Assembly: GCF_036345155.1 (NCBI RefSeq)
Contig: NZ_CP107772.1
Location: 4,836,001-4,900,000 of the forward strand
Direction: 5' to 3'
From: Streptomyces sp. NBC_00582
GTDB lineage: Bacteria; Actinomycetota; Actinomycetes; Streptomycetales; Streptomycetaceae
DNA length: 64,000 bases
How positions within the stretch are numbered: the stretch's first letter is position 1; each line of letters begins with the position of its first letter. The translations under genes were made by a program, and so were the position numbers. This document shows positions 16,662 through 26,000 of the stretch, in pieces. The notes beneath the pieces are model-generated. The model saw only the letters and a program-made list of their open reading frames with translations, was not told where the DNA came from and did not search any database.

Positions 16662-17291
16662 CTACTTCAGGGCGGCTCGCAGATGGGTGATCAGAGCGTC
16701 GGAAGGGACCTCGACCCAGATGGCCTCCTTCGTACCGGACTGCATGACGTCGTAACGCTCACTGACCACCTCCGCCACCAGGACCTGACGGCTGGCGCCG
16801 TCCAGCGGGTCCACGCGCAGACGGACGGCGCCGTGCGAGATCGTCGGGAAGAACGTCCGCAGCACCTCGTCCGCGTGGATGCGACGCAGAAGGTCCCACT
16901 GCCCCCTGTGGAAGTCGGAGGACAGCAGGCCGGACCACTGCGAGGCGGTGGGCTCGCCCCTTTCGAGTGCGTCGGTGAATTCATCGAGCTCCAGGAACTC
17001 GAATCTCTGCCGCAACTCGTCGAGCGGCATCCTCTCCCGCCAGGCGGCGACCGCCTCGACGAGCACTCCGAGATCGTCCGTCGAGCCGATCGCCCAGGAG
17101 AAGTCCGGAATACCGACGCCCACCCGGAGCGGGCCCTCCTCGCCCCCGCGACCGACCGACACGAAACCTCGCGTCGTGGCGACCACGACACCGTCCGGGG
17201 TCGGGGACACGGTTCCGATGTCGCATCCGCGAAGCGTCGCGGTTTCTCTCATGGCCGCGGCGAGATCTCCATCACCGAGACGTTCCCTCAT
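16662..17291 (-). CDS. DUF6193-like protein
   Basis: The 209-residue protein starts MRERLGDGDLAAAMRETATLRGC and contains DDLGVLVEAVAAWRERMPLDELRQRFEFLELDEF, a pattern I associate with the streptomycete DUF6193 family, often labelled a natural-product biosynthesis protein. I am only moderately sure of this. ATG 17291 has GGGAAGGGAG seven bases upstream and is better than upstream starts. It follows the SUKH-like gene by 19 bp in the same direction. No enzymatic motif is evident; a Trp-rich C-terminal half (SQWSGLLSSDFHRGQWDLL) may bind a partner. Confidence 0.55.
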   Translation of the reverse strand: MRERLGDGDLAAAMRETATLRGCDIGTVSPTPDGVVVATTRGFVSVGRGGEEGPLRVGVGIPDFSWAIGSTDDLGVLVEAVAAWRERMPLDELRQRFEFLELDEFTDALERGEPTASQWSGLLSSDFHRGQWDLLRRIHADEVLRTFFPTISHGAVRLRVDPLDGASRQVLVAEVVSERYDVMQSGTKEAIWVEVPSDALITHLRAALK

Positions 17292-17310
17292 GCCTTGACT
17301 CCCTTCCCGC

Positions 17311-17763
17311 CTACGCGTAGTCACCGCTCGCCACATCGAACAGGAGCGAGTGCCAGAAGCCGGGGTCTTCGCGCAGCGCGGAAGGGTCTGTCGCCGCGAT
17401 GGTCCGCTCCAGTGACTCCGCGATCCGGGTCCACTCGTCGGGATCAGCGTCTCTTGGGGCGCCGGAGGTCGCCCGCTCGAACTCCTCCAGGCACCGTACG
17501 AAGCTCTGCGGCGACTCGCTCACATGGAACTCGGTGAAGGCGTACGCCGCCACGTACAGCACCGCTCCCGTCGCGCAGTCGACGAAATATCCCCCGTCGC
17601 CCTCCCCGTCGTTGCCGATCCGTACGACGTCGCGGCCGCCGATCCGCTCGGGTTCGGAGCCCTCGGACTCGGCCGCGGTGAAGAGACCGGAGGCGGATGA
17701 CGGCAGGCCGCCGGTTACGAGGAACTCGCGGGCGGCGGCCTGCCGTACACGCTCAAAGGACAT
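17311..17763 (-). CDS. SUKH-4-like immunity-type protein
   Basis: The 150-residue protein has FLVTGGLPSSASGLF near the start and RDVVRIGNDGEGDGGYFVDCATGAVLYVA in the middle. It then has SPQSFVRCLEEFERA. This follows the SUKH order: an LP-x-F motif, a G-[ND]DG turn, a D-x-x-TG-x-V strand, and a terminal helix with SF. SUKH proteins are usually immunity factors against deaminase or nuclease toxins. No toxin gene is adjacent; the nearest genes are DUF6193-like and TetR. Its start overlaps the TetR stop by 11 bases, implying cotranslation. Confidence 0.65.
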   Translation of the reverse strand: MSFERVRQAAAREFLVTGGLPSSASGLFTAAESEGSEPERIGGRDVVRIGNDGEGDGGYFVDCATGAVLYVAAYAFTEFHVSESPQSFVRCLEEFERATSGAPRDADPDEWTRIAESLERTIAATDPSALREDPGFWHSLLFDVASGDYA

Positions 17764-18376
17764 GACGTCTCAGCTCCCTGGACGTCTCGGCAGAGTGGGT
17801 CGGCGAGGCGGCCTGGAACGCCTGGATCACCAGCGAGGCGTAGCGGCGGGAGGCTGCGAGTCGGGTGGTGGCCGATGACGTGTGGATGCCGCGGTGGGCC
17901 ATCAGCATGATGATCAGGTCGTCCAGGAGGAAGTCGGGGCGCAGGTGGCCGGTCGCCTTGGCGCGGTGGGCCAGTTCGGCGATCGCGTTCAGGGTGTACT
18001 CGCGGTCGGCGGCGAAGTCCATCGCCTCGGGGTAGGCCGACATGAAGGCGTCGGCGAAGCCGAGGCTGTGGGCGTGAAGTTCGCAGGTCCGCTCGACGAC
18101 GCGACGGAACCCGTGCCACGGGTCCGGATCGGCGAGGCCCTCGTCGACGATGGCGTGACAGGCCCGCCGCTGTTCGGCGAAGGCCTCGGTGACCAGCGTC
18201 TGCTTGGTCGGGAAGCGGCGATAGAGGGTGGCGGGACCCACCTCCGCACGCCGGGCGATCTCCCGCATCGGCACATTCAGCCCCTCGGTGGCGAACAGGT
18301 CGCGGGCCACCTCAAGGATGCGCTCGCGATTGTCCTGGGCGTCGGCTCGCAGGGGGTGAGGCAAACGGTCTGCCAT
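17753..18376 (-). CDS. TetR-family repressor of the adjacent oxidoreductase
   Basis: The 207-residue protein has the TetR helix-turn-helix ILEVARDLFATEGLNVPMRE, then RRAEVGPATLYRRFPTKQTL (about residues 20-65), and a C-terminal SBP-like TetR domain (SRRYASLVIQAFQAASP). The ATG at 18376 is 17 bp from a perfect palindrome in the 84-bp divergent promoter. It probably represses itself and the quinone-oxidoreductase gene. The stop overlaps the SUKH-like gene by 11 bases, so those genes may be under the same control. Confidence 0.85.
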   Translation of the reverse strand: MADRLPHPLRADAQDNRERILEVARDLFATEGLNVPMREIARRAEVGPATLYRRFPTKQTLVTEAFAEQRRACHAIVDEGLADPDPWHGFRRVVERTCELHAHSLGFADAFMSAYPEAMDFAADREYTLNAIAELAHRAKATGHLRPDFLLDDLIIMLMAHRGIHTSSATTRLAASRRYASLVIQAFQAASPTHSAETSRELRRHVL

Positions 18377-18393
18377 GTCTCTCACTTTGGCTA

Positions 18394-18413
18394 AACGGAC
18401 GGGGGCGTCCGTT
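18394..18413. promoter_or_regulatory. TetR operator palindrome
   Basis: AACGGACG-GGGG-CGTCCGTT is a perfect 8-bp inverted repeat. With a one-base bulge the arms extend as CTAAACGGAC and GTCCGTTAG, the usual shape of TetR operators that regulate divergent reductases. It lies midway between the two starts. Confidence 0.75.
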
Positions 18414-18460
18414 AGCGTCCGGAGGCCTGATCGATTCGATCCCAGAACCAGGAGACGACC

Positions 18461-19423
18461 TTGAAAGCAGTCGCGATCCAGACCTTCGGAGGCCCGGATG
18501 GTCTGGCGGTCATCGAGCTTCCGGCCCCCGTCCCCGCCCCCGGGCAGGTGGTGATCGCCAGCGAGGCGATCGGTGTCGGTGGTGTCGACGTGATGGTCCG
18601 TAGCGGTGCGCTCGCCGCCTACGGCTTCAAGGAAGGCCATGTCCCAGGCAGTGAGTTCGCGGGCACGGTGACGGCGGTCGGCGACGGTGTCGACGCGTCG
18701 TGGATCGGTCGGCGGGTGTGGGCGTTCACCGGGGTGGGCGGTGGTTATGTGGAGCAGGCGGTCGCCTCGGTCGAGGAGGTCCTCCCCCTCCCCGAGGGGC
18801 TCTCCGCCGCCGAGGCGGTGACGCTCGGAAGTTCCGGTGTGGTCGCCCATTTCGGCCTGGCGCATGCCCACTTCACACCTGGTGAGTCGGTCCTGGTGCG
18901 CGGCGCGGCCGGCAGCATCGGGATCATGGCGGTCCAGCTCGCGGCACGGGGTGGTGCGGGTGCGGTGGCGGTCACGACGTCGTCGCCCGAGCGCGGTGAG
19001 CGGCTGCGGGAGCTGGGGGCGACGCATGTACTGGACCGCTCCGGAGAGGGGGACGCCTCCGCTCCCGGCGGCTACGACGTCGTCATCGACATCGTCGCCG
19101 GGGCCGACATGCCCTCGTTCTTCGACAAGCTCAACCCCAACGGGCGCCTGGTGGCGGTCGGCGCGGTCGGGGGACAGCCACCCGCTGACTTCGGCATGCG
19201 GCTGATGGCGGCGTTCCAGAGGTCGATGTCGTTCGCCACCTTCAGCGCGGACACCGTGAGCCGGGCTGATCGACGTACGGTGCGGACCGAGCAGTTCGCT
19301 GCCGCATGCCGTGGCGAACTGCGTGCGGTGATGCACGGGTCGCTGCCACTGGAGAAGGCCGTACTCGCACACCGGAAGATGGACGCCGGAGAAGTGTTCG
19401 GCAGGATCGTACTGATGCCGTAG
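18461..19423 (+). CDS. NADP-dependent zinc-free quinone oxidoreductase (MDR superfamily)
   Basis: The 320-residue protein starts MKAVAIQTFGGPDGLAVIEL, typical of zeta-crystallin-like reductases. It has the catalytic-domain motif HVPGSEFAGTVTAVGDGVD and the Rossmann motif VLVRGAAGSIGIMAVQLAA (about residues 145-165). The Cys ligands for zinc are absent. It should reduce quinones or enones with NADPH in the cytoplasm. The start is TTG 18461, supported by AGGAGA eight bases upstream. The divergent TetR and its operator suggest induction by an electrophile. Confidence 0.88.
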   Translation: MKAVAIQTFGGPDGLAVIELPAPVPAPGQVVIASEAIGVGGVDVMVRSGALAAYGFKEGHVPGSEFAGTVTAVGDGVDASWIGRRVWAFTGVGGGYVEQAVASVEEVLPLPEGLSAAEAVTLGSSGVVAHFGLAHAHFTPGESVLVRGAAGSIGIMAVQLAARGGAGAVAVTTSSPERGERLRELGATHVLDRSGEGDASAPGGYDVVIDIVAGADMPSFFDKLNPNGRLVAVGAVGGQPPADFGMRLMAAFQRSMSFATFSADTVSRADRRTVRTEQFAAACRGELRAVMHGSLPLEKAVLAHRKMDAGEVFGRIVLMP

Positions 19424-19549
19424 TTCATGCGTGCGGAGCGAAGTCCACAACCCCACCGGAGCCACCACCGGTCCAGACGCCGGCGACGGTCCACCGCTCG
19501 ACGCAACGGCCGTCCGCTGACGTCGCCCTCAACTACTGCTGTCAGACAC

Positions 19550-19591
19550 CCCGGCGGCCCCACCGGAAACAGATCCGGTGGGGCCGCCGGG
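19550..19591. terminator. bidirectional terminator hairpin
   Basis: Two perfect 17-bp arms (19550-19566 and 19575-19591) surround the 8-nt loop AAACAGAT. The hairpin lies between the convergent oxidoreductase and putative immunity genes and would serve both. There is no long U-run on either side. The 195-bp gap holds nothing else recognisable. Confidence 0.85.
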
Positions 19592-19618
19592 CAGTGTGAT
19601 TCCGCGGCGGTTCAGGTA

Positions 19619-19999
19619 TTACACGGGACCAGCGGCGGGGTCATCTTCGGGGGAGATGTTGACTCCCAGGCATCCGACTACTTTGAGCGGGTGCGGGTCG
19701 AGGTAGAGCCGAAAGTAGTATCCGGCTCGTTCGCGATCGTCCACGTAGGCCGCAAGAAGTCCCCGCTCGCCCATTTCGTCAAGACTCGCAAGGCATTCCG
19801 CGGCTCCGACAGTCGGCTTGCCGCGCCGCTGCAAGGTCCTCAACCTCCCGCGACAGATGCCCATGAGCCTCGATGCTGGAATGGGATCGAGCGAGACTTC
19901 GAAATGCGCTCCGGCAAGTAGTGCATTCTTGGCCAGAATGCCGGCCTCGGAGTCGGACTCGAATGCGGCTAGCAGTTCACTCGCAGCTACCTCGTCCAC
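19619..19999 (-). CDS. probable immunity protein of the RHS toxin
   Basis: The 126-residue protein starts GTG (VDEVAASELLAAFESDSEAG) one base after the RHS stop. Its ribosome site GGGGGGTTGAGG lies inside the last RHS codons, so translation is coupled. It has no signal peptide and is acidic, as expected for a cytoplasmic protein neutralising a toxin. Recognisable stretches are HFEVSLDPIPASRLMGICR and ERAGYYFRLYLDPHPLKVVGCL. It matches no family I know. The immunity assignment rests on position, size and coupling. Its base composition is visibly less GC-rich than the flanking genome. Confidence 0.7.
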   Translation of the reverse strand: MDEVAASELLAAFESDSEAGILAKNALLAGAHFEVSLDPIPASRLMGICRGRLRTLQRRGKPTVGAAECLASLDEMGERGLLAAYVDDRERAGYYFRLYLDPHPLKVVGCLGVNISPEDDPAAGPV

Positions 20000-20000
20000 C

Positions 20001-23000
20001 TCAACCCCCCATCACGCTCTTCCAGGTTTGCCCAAGGTCGAAGCTGATTTCATGGGCTTGGATTTCCCCAAGGATGAGGTGCTCGTCTTCGAAGAATCCC
20101 TTATCGAACGGAGTGTCGTGGATTTGAATATTCCTCGATGGCCCAATGGGGGGTTCCAGGTCCGCTATCCGGATGCGCAACATCACACCTTTACCAACAT
20201 ATTTCTTCCCCAGATTCGTGGCGAAGAACTCGGCAACTTCGGGGTCGTCCGACCAAGAGGTGAAGGCGGAATTCGTGTTGTCACCCACATGAGCGGCGAT
20301 ACTCGAGTTGCCCCCGAGGGGAACCGCACGGCCTTCGGCAGCGGTGGCATAGCTGGTGTGTCCCTCGGCGACACCGCGGTACAGATACCCATCGTCGTTC
20401 AGTTCACAACCCGTGTTGTGAACCAGGACCGGGACGGCGCCTGCCACCACATAGTACGTGTGCAGCATGCTGACGGTGAGGTTGTGGACCGTGGCGTCCA
20501 GCGCCGTCCAGCGCTCGACGGCCGTGATCTGGACCAGCGTGCCGGCGCTGGTGCGCAGCCATTCGCCCGACTTGAGGTCGGTCGCGTCGATCCACTCACC
20601 GAGCTCGGGCACCCAGAAGGGGTGGCCGTCGGTCGCGGTGACCTGCGCGGTCTTCGAGCCCTTCTTGCCGTCGGTGTCGACGGTGACCTTGACCAGGTGC
20701 TTGATGCCCTTGCCCTTGATCTCGGCAGTGACCGTCTCCGCCGTGGTCTCGCCCGTGTCCGGGTCGGTCGCCAGGACCTTGTCTCCGGCCTTGACGTCCT
20801 TGATCGCCTTGGTGGAGCCGTCGGCCATCAGGACCTTGGTGTCCGGCGTGAAGCTGTTGACCGGGCAACTGCCGCCCTCACCCCCGCCGGAACCGCCGCC
20901 CGAGTCCTCCTTGCCGGACCCTTCGCGGGAGCCGCCGGACTTGTTCTCGGCCTTGCCGCCGCCCTTTGAGCCCTTGGACTGGGCCTGGGCGCGGGCCTTG
21001 GCCTGGACCGGGTTGCCCTTGGCGCCCTTGGAGCCGGTATGGGCCTTCTTCTTGACCGCCTCCGCGGCACGCTTGGCTGCTTCTCTCGCCTTGCGTTTCG
21101 CTTCGGCCGCAGCCGCTTCCGCCGCCTTCTTCGCCTTGATCAGCGCTGCCTTGGCCGCCTTGGCCGCCTTCATGCCGATCTCGGCCGCGCGCTTGGCCGC
21201 CTTGAACGCCTTGACCGCGCTCATGGTGCCCTTGAAGGCGCGCCACATCTTCTTGCCCTTGGAGAAGACACTGGTCCACGGGATGGCGTCCATCAACAGG
21301 CTGCCGCAGGCCCACAGGTCGCCCTGGGTGAAGCAGCCGACGACGTCGTTCCAGCCGATGAACTCCTTGAACACGGCCCAGCCGGTCGCCAGGATCACGT
21401 CACCGATGGAGCGGTTCAGCGTCTTCTGGTACTCGGCGATCTTCGCGTCGAGCGCCGCGATCGAGGCGTCGAAGCTGGAGGCCGAGGAGGTCAGGCCACT
21501 CGGGTCGGAGTGGGTGACCGGGTTGTTGTTGGCGTAGGAGTAGCCGTTCGCCTGGAGCGGATCGCTGTCGTCCAGGACCGGGTCGGCGGAGATGAAGCGG
21601 CCGGTTCCCGGGTCGTACTCGCGGGCGCCCATGTGGACGAGGCCCGTTTCGACGTCGTCGTCACCCGTGTGGAAGGCGGTCTTGGTGCGCATGGGCATGC
21701 TGATCGCCCGGTCCTCGCCCCAGGGGTCCTTCTTCTGGGCGCGGACCTGCATGCCGCCGTCGAGACGGACCTCCGCCAGCGGGGTGCCGTTGAGGTCGGT
21801 CGCCTGGGCGTAGACATGCTCGCTGACACCGGCGGTGTTGTTGACGCCCTCGCGGAAGCGGGTCACCGACGGGCCGCCGACGCCGGCGTACGTGCGCTCG
21901 ACGTACCGGACCTTCCCGGCCGTGGTCAGGGAGACCTTGGTGTCGGGCAGGTTCAGCACCGCGCCGGCGCTGGTGCGCTCCAACAGGCGGTTGCCCATCG
22001 CGTCGTAGACGTACGTCGTCTTCGACGCGGGCTTCCACAGCTGACCCGCCACGGTCGAGTTGCACGCGGCCAGGGTGAGGTCGGTGCTGACCGTGGACGC
22101 CGGTGCCGCCAGGCACAGGCCGGTCGCGACGTGCTTGATCTGACCCGTGCTCAGGGTCTGCCAGCGCTGCGCCGCGACCGCGTTGTCGCAGGCCTGGATC
22201 AGCGCTGCCGCGCCGGCCGCCGCGCCGTTGGGCTGGACGCAGCGCCCGCCCACCATGAGCTGGCCGATCGTGCCGTCCTCGACCGTGCCGTCGTTGTTGG
22301 TGTCGGAGGCCTTGAGGCGGAACTGCTGGGACTTGTTGCCGTTGCAGACGTAGATCTGGATCGCGGTGCCGACCGTCGTGGTGCCGCCCGAGAGGTCCAT
22401 GCACAGGTCACCGACGCCGATCCAGGCACCGGAACCGTCCGTGCCGAACCCGGTGACCGACTCGACCTTGCCGTCCCAGGTCCACGTCATGGTCTGGGCC
22501 GTGTCACCGCCGGTGGAGCGGGTCTCCATCTCGCCCGCCGCGTCGTAGGTCTGCGTCGAGCGGGTCTTGACCGCCGCGCCGGCCGCCGTCGTCGAGGACG
22601 TGGTGTACGAGGTCAGCGTGTGCGGCTGGTCGTTCTTGGCGGTGTCGCTGGTGCCGTACTTGTAGTCGGTGACGACGTCGCCCGTGGTGACACGCGTGCC
22701 GGAGGTGAAGGTCGGGTCGGCCTTGTACGCCGTCTTCCTGGTGCGGTTGCCGAGGACGTCGTAGTCGTAGGACTGCCAGTAACCGTCGTTGTTGGAGGAG
22801 ACGTTGACCGTGTTGTCGGAGTAGACCGGCTCGGCCGTCGTCTTGCCGGAGGCGACGCAGGCGCCGCCGCCCGGGGTCGTCCAGGCCTCCTTCAGCTGGC
22901 CGAGGGTGTCGTACTTGAAGCACTGCTGGTCGGTCGTCGTGCCCATCCGGTCCGCGACCGACAGGACGTTGCCCGACGCGTCGTAGGAGTACGAGCGCTT

Positions 23001-26000
23001 GCTGACCTCACTGCCCGGCACGACCGCCGTGTCCGTGGCGGACTCCCGGATGAGCCTGCTGGTCAGCAGCTCACCGGTGGACTCGTTGAAGGTGTTCTCC
23101 TGCCACAGGCGGTGGCCCTGCTCACCGATGGTGGAGCGCAGCACCTGCCCGTAGGGCGAGTAGGACGCCTCGGAGGTGTACCAGTCCTTGCCGGAGACCG
23201 AGGTCGGCAGGCCCGCCTTGTTGTAGCGGGTGACGACGTCCTCGGCGTCCAGGCCGCCGGCCGCCGGGGTCGTGTACGTCTCCAGCTGGCCGTCGGCGTT
23301 GTACTTGTACGTGTACTTGTACTGGGTGGCGAAACCGTCGGCCGTCAGCCCCGCGGTGGAGCCCGGCGGCAGCGCCGTGGTCATGTCGGTCGGCTGGTAG
23401 TCGGCCGTGTAGCCGCCGATGGTGGTGGTGTACGCCTTGCCGTCGGTGTAGCGGGTGGCCGAGGAGAGCTGGCCCTTGCCGCCGGTCGCGCCGTCGTAGG
23501 CGTAGGTCTGCGCGAGGGTGGAGGTCGTGGCGCCCTTCGGGGTGACCTTGACCTGCTCGACGCGGTTCAGACGCTCGTACGTGTACGCCACCGTCTGGCC
23601 GCGTGCGTCCGTCGCCTTGTCGACGCGCCCGTAGGCGTCGTAGTCGGTGTGCGTGGCGCCCGTGTCCGGGTCGGTGGTGTCGGTGACCCGGCCCAGCGCG
23701 TCGTACTTCCACGTCCGCGTGTTGCCGACGTCGTCGGTGGACGTCACCATGTCGCCGCGCAGGTCGTAGTCGTACGTCGTGGTGATCGCGCCGGCCTCGG
23801 TCAGCGAGGTGTCGCTGAAGGTGTCCTGGCGGGTGGTGCGGCCCAGCGCGTCCGTCCACACCCGCGAGGCGGGCGTGCCCTTGGGCTGGCGCACGACCGT
23901 GTAGTCCAGGGCGTACTCGTAGCGGGTGCGGCGGTCGGTGGTGGTCACCGTCTTGCCCGCGTTGGTGAACGACTCACCCGTCTGCGGGTAGGAGCTGTGC
24001 ACCGGCGTGACCGTCAGGACCCGGCCCAGACCGTCGTACGTGTACGAGGTCGCGTTCGGGACGAGGGACTCGGAGGCGGGGACGACCAGGTCGGTGCCCG
24101 GGTCGCCCTCCATGTAGTACGCGTTGCGGGTGTAGCGGACCTGACCGGCACTGTTGTGGAGCGTGTCGGTGATCAGGCGGCCGCCGTCGACCGCGGGGGT
24201 CTGCGTCTGGCGCTCACGGCCGAGGCCGTCGTAGATCGTGGTGGAGGACTGGTACGTTCCGTCGCCCGCGGCGGTGCTCGGGTTGTCGGAGAGGGACTGC
24301 GTCACCACCGACACCGGCTGCTTGGGGTCGATGTTGTACGTGTACTTGACCGTCGGGTCGTCGGTGACGGACTGGGTGGCGTCCCAGGCGGCGACCGCAC
24401 GGCCCAGCGGGTCGTACTCGTACGTCTCACTGCGGCCGTTGGCGTCGGTCGACTTGATCGTGGTGCCGCGGCCGGGCTCCAGGGTCGTGGTGTCGGTGAA
24501 GCCGGCCACGACCGCGCCGCTGACGACCTTGTTGCCGGTGACCGTCTCGATCGAGTAGACCTGCCCGCTCGACGGCGTGTACGTCGTCGTGTTGTAGACG
24601 CCGGTCGGGTCGGTGACCTTCGTGACGCGGCCGGTGGAGTCGTATTCGGTGCGCGACTCGGGGTTCGTCGTCTCCCAGCCGGTGCCCGCGCCGGTCGGCG
24701 CCTCCGTCCGGGTCACCAGGCCCTTGGTGGGCGTGGCGGTGGACGAGGTCGCGCCGTCGTAGAACATGCGCGAGGCGCTGACCAGCGTGGAGCCCGTCGA
24801 GCTCGACAGGTCGGTGGAGCAGGTGCTCGTGCCGGTGGTCGTGACGGTCTGGGCGACCAGGCCGATCAGGTAGTTCGTGCCCGAGGTGTTGTGCACGTAC
24901 GAGGTCGCGGTGCACGACTCGTCGCCGGAGACGGCCGTGTCGCCGTAGTCCTTGACCTTGGTCGGCAGACCGTACGTGGCGTCGTACTCGGTCTCGGAGG
25001 TGACCGTGTGCAGCGTCAGCCCGTCCGCGGCCTTGCCCGAGGCCTTGGAGATCGTCGAGGTCTTGCCGAGCGTGACGCGCTCGGAGACCACGTCGGGGCC
25101 GTCGGTGCGGTTGCGGGTGGCCAGGCGGACCGGGGCGTCCGGGATGTTGATGGTGCGCGCGATCCAGCCGGTGGTGGTGTCGGCGGACGTGTCCGGGTAG
25201 GTCAGCGACTCCGCGACCATGCCCGCGTACGCCTTGCGGTCGGTCGCCAGCGTCGCACCGGTGATGTCGGTCGTCACGACGGAACGCTTGACGTCGTCCG
25301 AGGCCTTCTCCGGGGTGTCGTCGGCCAGGACGTCGTCGTTCATGCCGCGGAAGTAGCGGGTGACCGACTTGGAGGCGACGCTGCCGCCGACGGAGTCCGT
25401 GGTGCCGGTGGTCGTGGTGACGACCGGGAAGCCGCGGAAGTCGTCCCAGGTGCGCTTCTTCGGGCGGGAGAACTCCGACTGGCTCTTCGCCCACAGGGCG
25501 CCGTCCACGGCGTCGCTGTCGGTCTCGTACGTGTACGTCGTCACGATGTCCTGCGCGTCGGCGAGACGCGGGAACTCGGTGATCTTGTCGACGACGTACT
25601 TGTGGAACCAGGAGATCCGCTTGTCCTCGAGCTCACCGTCGGCGTGCCAGTACGCCGGGTAGCAGAGGGAGTGGTTCTTGTCGATCGTGGGGCGGTCGGC
25701 GCCGGTGAGGCACTTGCCCTCGGGCGCCTTGTAGTCGACGTGGGTACGGCCGCCGTACTCGGAGACGACGTCCTGGATGCGCAGTCGTGCGAACAGCGGG
25801 TTGGTGTCGGAGGAGCCGTTCCTGACGCGGTTGGGCAGGGGGTTCTCGTTGTGGCCGAAGGAGACCGGGTTCAGGCGGTCGGTGGAGCCGTCCACGGCGT
25901 AGCCGGTGCGGCTGATGGACTCCAGCCAGAGCGCGGTGTACTCACCGGTGAGGTTCCAGGGGAAGGACTGCTTCAGGCCCCAGGAGTCGACCTTCGACAG

